10,784 bases of DNA from Gemmatimonadota bacterium (lineage in GTDB: Bacteria; Gemmatimonadota; Gemmatimonadetes; Palauibacterales; Palauibacteraceae), in contig JAENXO010000047.1 of the NCBI GenBank assembly GCA_016649455.1, positions 1 to 10,784 on the forward strand, read 5' to 3'. Positions 6,818-10,784 of this stretch are shown here, piece by piece. The notes below the pieces were generated by a model. It worked only from the letters and a program-made list of their open reading frames with translations, was not told where the DNA came from and did no database searches. Within the stretch, counting starts at the first letter, position 1. Each line of letters starts with the position of its first letter. The translations under genes and the position numbers were made by a program.

Positions 6818-7498
6818 GTGACCTACCCGGTCGTGGGTCTGCTGCTCGGCGTCCTGGGTCTCGCACTGGCGATTCGACGGGACTGGCTGACCCCCGCAGG
6901 CGCCGGTGCGGGTCTGGTGGTCGGGGCGGTACTTGTCATGGGAACGCACGCTGCGGGTCCGATTCTGCTGGTGGTGTTTCTGGCCAGCTCATCCGTGCTG
7001 AGCCGGACCCGGATCGAGGGACCCCGGAACGGCTGGCAGGTGGTGGCCAACTCGGCGGTTCCCGGAATCGCGGCTCTGCTCGCAGCCGTCGGAGCACTGC
7101 TCTGTGCCGGCACGGCGGTCGCCGGAGCGATTGCCGCCGTGACTGCGGACACGTGGGCGACCGAAGTCGGTACCGCGCTGCGAGCGCCCGCCCGCCTCGT
7201 GACGACCTGGCGCAGGGTGCAGCCCGGCCGGTCGGGAGCGATCTCCGTGCCCGGTACCGCAGCCGGGGCCGCCGGCGCCGCGGCGATCGCGCTCATCGCT
7301 TCATATCTCCCGGCGACCGCCTGGGGACCGGCGCTGCCGCCGCAGTTCACGCCGGTGCTGGTGGGAGGGCTGGTCGGGATGTTCGCCGACTCGTTCCTCG
7401 GGGCGACGGTCGAGGGCAGAATCCCCGGAATCAACAACGAGACCGTGAACCTGCTCGGAAGTCTCGCCGGCGCGGTCACCGCCTGCCTCCTGGCCTGA
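6818..7498 (+). CDS. DUF92/TMEM19/VTE6-family integral membrane protein
   Basis: A 226-residue, alanine/glycine-rich protein with about six spans. Family marks in order: QVVANSAVPG (74-83), the acidic TADTWATEVG (109-118), a loop with TTWRRVQPGRSGAIS (129-143), GMFADSFLGAT (187-197) and NNETVNLLGSLAG (206-218). This order is characteristic of DUF92. The plant member VTE6 is a phytyl-phosphate kinase of the tocopherol/phylloquinone pathway, and the wider clan contains CTP-dependent lipid kinases and cytidylyltransferases. A role in polyprenyl or phytyl phosphate recycling is a reasonable inference, but the bacterial substrate is not established. The GTG at 6818 was chosen because GGGAAG lies about 6 nt upstream and hydrophobic sequence begins at once. 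GTG 6833 is an alternative. The gene is divergent from the V4R-like gene and followed by leuS. Confidence 0.85.
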   Translation: MTYPVVGLLLGVLGLALAIRRDWLTPAGAGAGLVVGAVLVMGTHAAGPILLVVFLASSSVLSRTRIEGPRNGWQVVANSAVPGIAALLAAVGALLCAGTAVAGAIAAVTADTWATEVGTALRAPARLVTTWRRVQPGRSGAISVPGTAAGAAGAAAIALIASYLPATAWGPALPPQFTPVLVGGLVGMFADSFLGATVEGRIPGINNETVNLLGSLAGAVTACLLA

Positions 7499-7632
7499 GC
7501 CCCGTTCTCCGGGACCCGGCACATTGTCGCTGCCCGGGGGTTCCTGCATCTTCCCCGACTCGATTCGCCGCGCCGACCAGGGCGCAGGGCGGCAGTGACC
7601 CGAACCGCGGGCCGTTTCGGCACCGGAGTGTG
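7499..7632 (+). promoter_or_regulatory. leuS leader region
   Basis: 134 bp without a gene, expected to hold the leuS promoter. The only candidate boxes I can point to are TTGTCG near 7524 and CATCTT near 7547, a poor match to sigma-70. A weak CCCGG/CCGGG inverted repeat surrounds the first box. No T-box, leader peptide with leucine codons or riboswitch is visible. GGAG at 7625-7628 is the ribosome-binding site, 4 nt before the ATG. Confidence 0.3.
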
Positions 7633-10098
7633 ATGTACGAACCGACACCTACCGAGCAGAAGTGGCAGGGCCTGTGGGCCGAGCAGCGCACCAACGAGCC
7701 GGATCTCGATGGGGCCGAGCACCCGTACTACAACCTGATGATGTTCCCGTACCCCTCGGCCGAGGGACTGCACGTCGGGAACCTGTACGCGTTCACGGGC
7801 GCAGATTTCCACGGGCGCTACCGGCGGCTGCGAGGCCTCGACGTGTTTCAGCCGATCGGATTCGACGCATTCGGGATCCACTCGGAGAATTACGCGCTGA
7901 AGGTCAACGTCCATCCGATGGAGTTGATCCCGCGCAGCATCGAGACGTTCACTCGCCAGCTCGAGCGGGCCGGGATCATGTACGACTGGTCGCACACCGT
8001 GACCACGACGGATCCCGCCTACTACAGGTGGACCCAGTGGATCTTCCTGCAGCTGTTCAAGGCCGGACTGGCCGAGAAGAAGGAAGCGCCCGTCAACTGG
8101 TGCCCGTCGTGCAAGACCGTGCTCGCCAACGAGCAGGTCGAAGGGGGGAAGTGTGAGCGTTGCGGGACGGAAGTGGGGCAACGGCTGCTCAGCCAGTGGT
8201 TTTTCCGCATCACGGACTACACCGAGAAACTGCTGGCGAACCTGGACTGGATCGACTGGTCGGCTTCGACCCTGACGGCTCAAAGGAACTGGATCGGTCG
8301 TTCCGACGGCGCATTGCTCCGGTTCCGACTGGCTTCCGATCCCGACGAGACGATCGAGGTGTTCACCACGAGGCCCGACACCCTGTTCGGGGCGACGTTC
8401 ATGGTGCTCGCTCCCGAGCATCCGCTGGTGGATAGTCTGACGACCGACGAGCGCCGGGCTGAGGTATCGGCCTACCGGGACGCCGCCGCCGCGGTGGACC
8501 TGGTAGAGCGCCTGAAGACCGACGACAAGACGAAGACCGGTGTGTTCACCGGCGGTTTCGCGATCAACCCGGCTACGGGCCTGGAAATCCCCGTGTGGAT
8601 CGCGGACTACGTGCTGATGGAGTACGGCACGGGCGCGATCATGGCCGTTCCGGCGCACGACCAGCGGGACTTCGAGTTTGCCAGGCAATACGGGCTCGAT
8701 ATCAGGCCCGTCGTGGCCTCCCCGGATCTGGTCGAGCAGACGATCGATCCTTCGTCAGTGTCGCTGGAGCTCGGCGACCAGGCGTTCGTTGAGCATGCCG
8801 AGGGTGAGCGGCTGATCAACAGCGGTGAATTCAGCGGCCTGACCGCGGTCGAGGGTGGAGCTCGGATTGTCGCGTCACTGGGAGAGCAGGGCCTCGGTGA
8901 GCCGCAGGTGAACTATCGGCTTCATGACTGGTGCATCTCGCGCCAGCGTTACTGGGGTCCGCCGATCCCGATCATCTACTGCGACGAATGCGGGACCGTC
9001 CCGGTGCCGGAAGCGGACCTGCCCGTGCTCCTGCCGCACGTGGAGCAGTTCAAGCCGGGCGACGACGGGATCGCTCCGCTGGCCAAGGCAGAGTCGTTCT
9101 ACCGTGCGACCTGTCCGACCTGTGGGAGAGAGGCCCGCCGCGAGACCGACGTGTCGGACACGTTTCTCGACAGCGCCTGGTATTTCCTGCGCTATCCGAG
9201 CACCGACTTCGACGATCGTCCGATGGACGAAGCGCGGACCGATCGCTGGCTGGCGGTCGACATGTACATCGGGGGCGAAGAGCACGCCGTGCTCCACCTC
9301 CTGTACTCGCGGTTCATCACGATGGCGCTGCACGACCTCGGCCACGTGCCGTTCGAAGAGCCCTACGAGCGCTTCCGCAAGCACGGACTGATCATCCGCG
9401 ATGGCGCGAAGATGTCGAAGTCGAAGGGCAACGTGGTGAATCCGGACGAGTACATCGATCGCTACGGCGCGGACACCTTCCGTACCTACCTGATGTTTCT
9501 CGGGCCGTACCAGGAGGGCGGCGACTTCCGCGAGGCGGGGATCGCGGGCCCGCAGCGCTTCCTGTCGCGAACGTTCGATGCGGTGGAGGCCGCGGTCGAG
9601 AGTGGACAGACGGGATTCCCGGATCCCGATGTCGAGCGCGTGATCCACCAGACGATTCGCCAGGTCACCGGGGACTTCGAGAGCCTCTCGTTCAACACGG
9701 CGATCGCCGCGCTGATGGAGTTGCTGAACGTCCTGCGGGCATCCGGACGCGTACCTACGCGTGACGAAGTCCGGCCGCTGGTCGTGATGCTCGGCCCGAT
9801 CGCGCCTCACCTGGCCGAGGAGCTGTGGGAGATGCTCGGGAAGGAATCGAGCCTGTTCGAGCAGGCCCCCTGGCCCGACTACGATCCGTCGAAGCTCATA
9901 ACGGACACCGTGGACCTTCCGGTCCAGGTGAACGGGAAGCTGCGAGGGACGATCACCGTCGCTCGCGGAGCCGACGAAACCACGGTGAGTCAGGCGGCCC
10001 TTGCTGACGAGGGAGTGAAGCGTCACACCGACGGCGTTGAGATCGTGAAGACGATCTACATCCCGGATCGACTCCTGAATCTCGTCGTGCGGTCGTAG
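7633..10098 (+). CDS. leuS: Leucyl-tRNA synthetase
   Basis: An 821-residue class I synthetase that charges tRNA-Leu with leucine in the cytoplasm, slightly shorter than the E. coli enzyme. Domain order is complete: a catalytic start with PYPSAEGLHVGN (HIGH motif at 47-50); a zinc module with C157/C160 and C174/C177; the CP1 editing domain with TTRPDT (245-250) and the conserved aspartate D343 in AVPAHD that limits hydrolysis of correct Leu-tRNA; CISRQRYWG where catalysis resumes; a second cysteine set (C450/C453, C494/C497); KMSKS at 593-597; and a C-terminal tRNA-binding domain with VNGKLRG. The motif usually read as DAFGLPAENAA appears as DAFGIHSENYAL, a less common LeuRS variant. The ATG at 7633 was chosen for its GGAG site and homology-like beginning; the frame is open further upstream without a plausible start. 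The gene is transcribed alone or with the upstream DUF92 gene and converges on yggX. Confidence 0.97.
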   Translation: MYEPTPTEQKWQGLWAEQRTNEPDLDGAEHPYYNLMMFPYPSAEGLHVGNLYAFTGADFHGRYRRLRGLDVFQPIGFDAFGIHSENYALKVNVHPMELIPRSIETFTRQLERAGIMYDWSHTVTTTDPAYYRWTQWIFLQLFKAGLAEKKEAPVNWCPSCKTVLANEQVEGGKCERCGTEVGQRLLSQWFFRITDYTEKLLANLDWIDWSASTLTAQRNWIGRSDGALLRFRLASDPDETIEVFTTRPDTLFGATFMVLAPEHPLVDSLTTDERRAEVSAYRDAAAAVDLVERLKTDDKTKTGVFTGGFAINPATGLEIPVWIADYVLMEYGTGAIMAVPAHDQRDFEFARQYGLDIRPVVASPDLVEQTIDPSSVSLELGDQAFVEHAEGERLINSGEFSGLTAVEGGARIVASLGEQGLGEPQVNYRLHDWCISRQRYWGPPIPIIYCDECGTVPVPEADLPVLLPHVEQFKPGDDGIAPLAKAESFYRATCPTCGREARRETDVSDTFLDSAWYFLRYPSTDFDDRPMDEARTDRWLAVDMYIGGEEHAVLHLLYSRFITMALHDLGHVPFEEPYERFRKHGLIIRDGAKMSKSKGNVVNPDEYIDRYGADTFRTYLMFLGPYQEGGDFREAGIAGPQRFLSRTFDAVEAAVESGQTGFPDPDVERVIHQTIRQVTGDFESLSFNTAIAALMELLNVLRASGRVPTRDEVRPLVVMLGPIAPHLAEELWEMLGKESSLFEQAPWPDYDPSKLITDTVDLPVQVNGKLRGTITVARGADETTVSQAALADEGVKRHTDGVEIVKTIYIPDRLLNLVVRS

Positions 10099-10101
10099 GT
10101 A

Positions 10102-10185
10102 TGGACTGAGTCCGGACCCAGCCTTCCACGGACTTGCACGCGCGGCGTGCTAGGTCCGCTCCAGGACGGGTCCGGACTCAGTCCA
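10102..10185 (+). terminator. Large nested hairpin directly after leuS
   Basis: A perfect 18-bp inverted repeat (10102-10119 with 10168-10185) starts 3 nt after the leuS stop. The 48-nt interior contains a second stem of about 12 bp (10130-10141 with 10145-10157, one G-U pair and one bulged base) capped by a 3-nt loop. Between the stems is a symmetric internal loop of 10 nt per side. The structure is very stable but has no U-tract after it, so it may be a terminator lacking a U-tract, a 3'-end protector or a structured RNA. Each outer arm also contains the near-palindrome GGACTGAGTCC. Confidence 0.6.
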
Positions 10186-10239
10186 GTCTCGATCGACGGC
10201 AAGGTTCGGAGAGGAGTACATCAGGAAGGCATTGAGAGC

Positions 10240-10313
10240 TGAGTGCGGCCGGCCTCTGGAGCGAGCATTGCATGCCGTGCATGCCGGCTCGCGAAAGAGG
10301 CCGGCCGCGCTCA
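10240..10313 (-). terminator. Large nested hairpin directly after the yggX-like gene
   Basis: An 18-bp stem (10240-10257 with 10296-10313, one G-U pair) begins 2 nt after the stop codon of the minus-strand yggX-like gene. Inside it lie a 3x3 internal loop, a perfect 6-bp stem (10261-10266 with 10287-10292) and a GCATGC/GCATGC stem (10270-10275 with 10279-10284) with a 3-nt loop. No strong U-tract follows on either strand. By position it most likely ends the usp-yggX transcript, and it could act in both directions. The 54 bp between the two hairpins (10186-10239) hold nothing I recognise. Confidence 0.6.
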
Positions 10314-10315
10314 AC

Positions 10316-10624
10316 TCACCAACTGACGGAACCTTCCTCCGACGTATCGATCTCGGCGCCACCCTCGCCCTCGGCGAACAGGAAGCTCTTCAGGTTGGCG
10401 ATCAGGAATTCACGTGCCTTCGGCTCCCGCACGTTGAGGCCGTTGTGATTGATGATCACCATCTGCCGCTGCTTCCATTCCTCCCAGCATTCGGAGCAGA
10501 TGGACATAGCGATCCGCTGACCGAGCTCGTTCGGGAAAGGAGGATTGCCCATCGGCGCGCGTCCCACCGTCCGGCACCGCTCGCAGAGGAATCCGGCATC
10601 GGACTCGATCAGGTCGGAGTCCAT
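10316..10624 (-). CDS. YggX-like Fe(2+)-trafficking/oxidative damage protection protein with two CxxC pairs
   Basis: A 102-residue protein matching the YggX family (about 90 residues) along most of its length: NELGQRI (32-38), the helix CWEEWKQRQMVIINHNGLN (46-64), then EPKAREFLIANLKSFLF (67-83). YggX proteins limit iron-dependent oxidative damage and help protect labile Fe-S clusters. Classic members have one N-terminal cysteine. Here there are four, C14/C17 and C43/C46, arranged as two CxxC pairs that could form a zinc ribbon or bind iron. The acidic tail (84-98) is longer than usual. The gene starts 1 nt after the stop of the usp gene, so the two are co-transcribed, which fits a stress-response pairing. 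A hairpin follows directly. I leave the symbol empty because the cysteine-rich form may be a distinct subfamily. Confidence 0.82.
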   Translation of the reverse strand: MDSDLIESDAGFLCERCRTVGRAPMGNPPFPNELGQRIAMSICSECWEEWKQRQMVIINHNGLNVREPKAREFLIANLKSFLFAEGEGGAEIDTSEEGSVSW

Positions 10625-10625
10625 G

Positions 10626-10784
10626 TCAGACCGGGACCGTGAGGACCGAGCAGTTCGCGTTCTGGATCACGGCCGCGGTGATTCCGCCGAGCAGTACCCG
10701 CGCCACGAGTCCTGGAGCGTGGTACTTGCCGATCACGATCAGGTCCGCTGCTTCAGATTCGGCCGTGTTGAGAATGTGGCTCAC
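10626..10784 (-). CDS. Universal stress protein (UspA family), C-terminal part
   Basis: The last 52 residues of a gene whose start lies beyond the right edge of the window. AADLIVIGKYH followed by LVARVLLGGITAAVIQ and the ending CSVLTVPV is the usual C-terminus of the Usp fold, which normally carries the ATP-binding pattern GxxG-x9-G(S/T). Here the second Gly is His, the spacing is one residue longer and the final GS is GG, so nucleotide binding may be weak or absent. Usp proteins are cytoplasmic and respond to starvation and oxidative stress. The stop codon is 1 nt before the yggX-like start, indicating an operon. Confidence 0.85.
   Translation of the reverse strand: MSHILNTAESEAADLIVIGKYHAPGLVARVLLGGITAAVIQNANCSVLTVPV

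Noticed and set aside
6764..6949. N-terminal extension of the V4R-like gene on the minus strand
   Set aside because: The extra 62 residues lie antisense to the DUF92 gene, look like out-of-frame translation (many Arg, Gln, Cys, Pro) and lack a ribosome-binding site.
7153..7632. Upstream extension of the leuS reading frame
   Set aside because: The extra 160 residues overlap the DUF92 gene in another frame and have no similarity to LeuRS. The known catalytic start fits the ATG at 7633.
6823..8688. Long minus-strand open frame (621 codons) across DUF92 and leuS
   Set aside because: It is antisense to two well-supported genes, with no recognisable domain. Long antisense frames are common in GC-rich DNA.
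8875..10026. Minus-strand frame of 383 codons opposite leuS
   Set aside because: It is the antisense shadow of conserved LeuRS sequence, with no domain or ribosome-binding site.
10102..10185. tRNA or tRNA-like cloverleaf in the leuS downstream hairpin
   Set aside because: The 84-nt length invites the idea, but the fold is a single nested rod with an 18-bp stem. No TTCGA-type T-loop, anticodon arm or CCA end is present.

Overview
The window is GC-rich, densely coded bacterial DNA with short intergenic gaps and many stop/start overlaps. No gene gives a firm taxonomic marker. The combination of a cytochrome b/multiheme cytochrome c cluster, a LeuRS with an unusual signature and a four-cysteine YggX-like protein would suit a Gram-negative, respiring environmental lineage such as Gemmatimonadota. 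That assignment is an inference, not something read directly from the sequence.

Positions 59-5215, on the plus strand, hold the most interesting part: a tight five-gene run that looks like one membrane-bound electron-transfer complex. It encodes (1) a Rieske-fold membrane subunit in which all four [2Fe-2S] ligands are replaced while the two structural disulfide cysteines are kept; (2) a full-length cytochrome b with both b-heme histidine pairs but without the PEWY quinol-site motif; (3) a nine-heme c-type cytochrome with tandem di-heme modules and a C-terminal membrane anchor; (4) a 22-heme c-type cytochrome with an N-terminal anchor and a NapC/NrfH-like first heme site; and (5) a 60-residue single-span membrane protein. 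The genes overlap by 4 nt or are separated by gaps of 5-19 nt. Together they provide sites for 31 c hemes and two b hemes and no visible iron-sulfur cluster. I infer a quinol (or quinone) oxidoreductase derived from a bc complex that has lost Rieske-based bifurcation and passes electrons along a long periplasmic heme chain. The terminal acceptor is not visible and partner genes may lie upstream of the window.

Positions 5215-7498: a cation diffusion facilitator with zinc-type HxxxD/HxxxD sites starts on the stop codon of the small membrane protein. Its 3' end overlaps tail-to-tail, by 29 bp, with a minus-strand gene for a V4R-like protein. That gene is divergent from a DUF92/VTE6-like integral membrane protein, with only 54 bp between the two starts.

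Positions 7633-10098 encode leucyl-tRNA synthetase (leuS). It converges on a minus-strand pair: the C-terminal end of a universal stress protein that runs off the window, followed 1 nt later by a YggX-like Fe(2+)-trafficking/oxidative damage protein with two CxxC pairs. The 217 bp between leuS and yggX contain two large, nested, nearly perfect hairpins, each beginning 2-3 nt after the stop codon of one of the converging genes. They are probably terminators or 3'-end stabilisers without a U-tract. No stretch longer than 300 bp is without a gene, and I saw no tRNA, rRNA, insertion sequence, CRISPR array or prophage.
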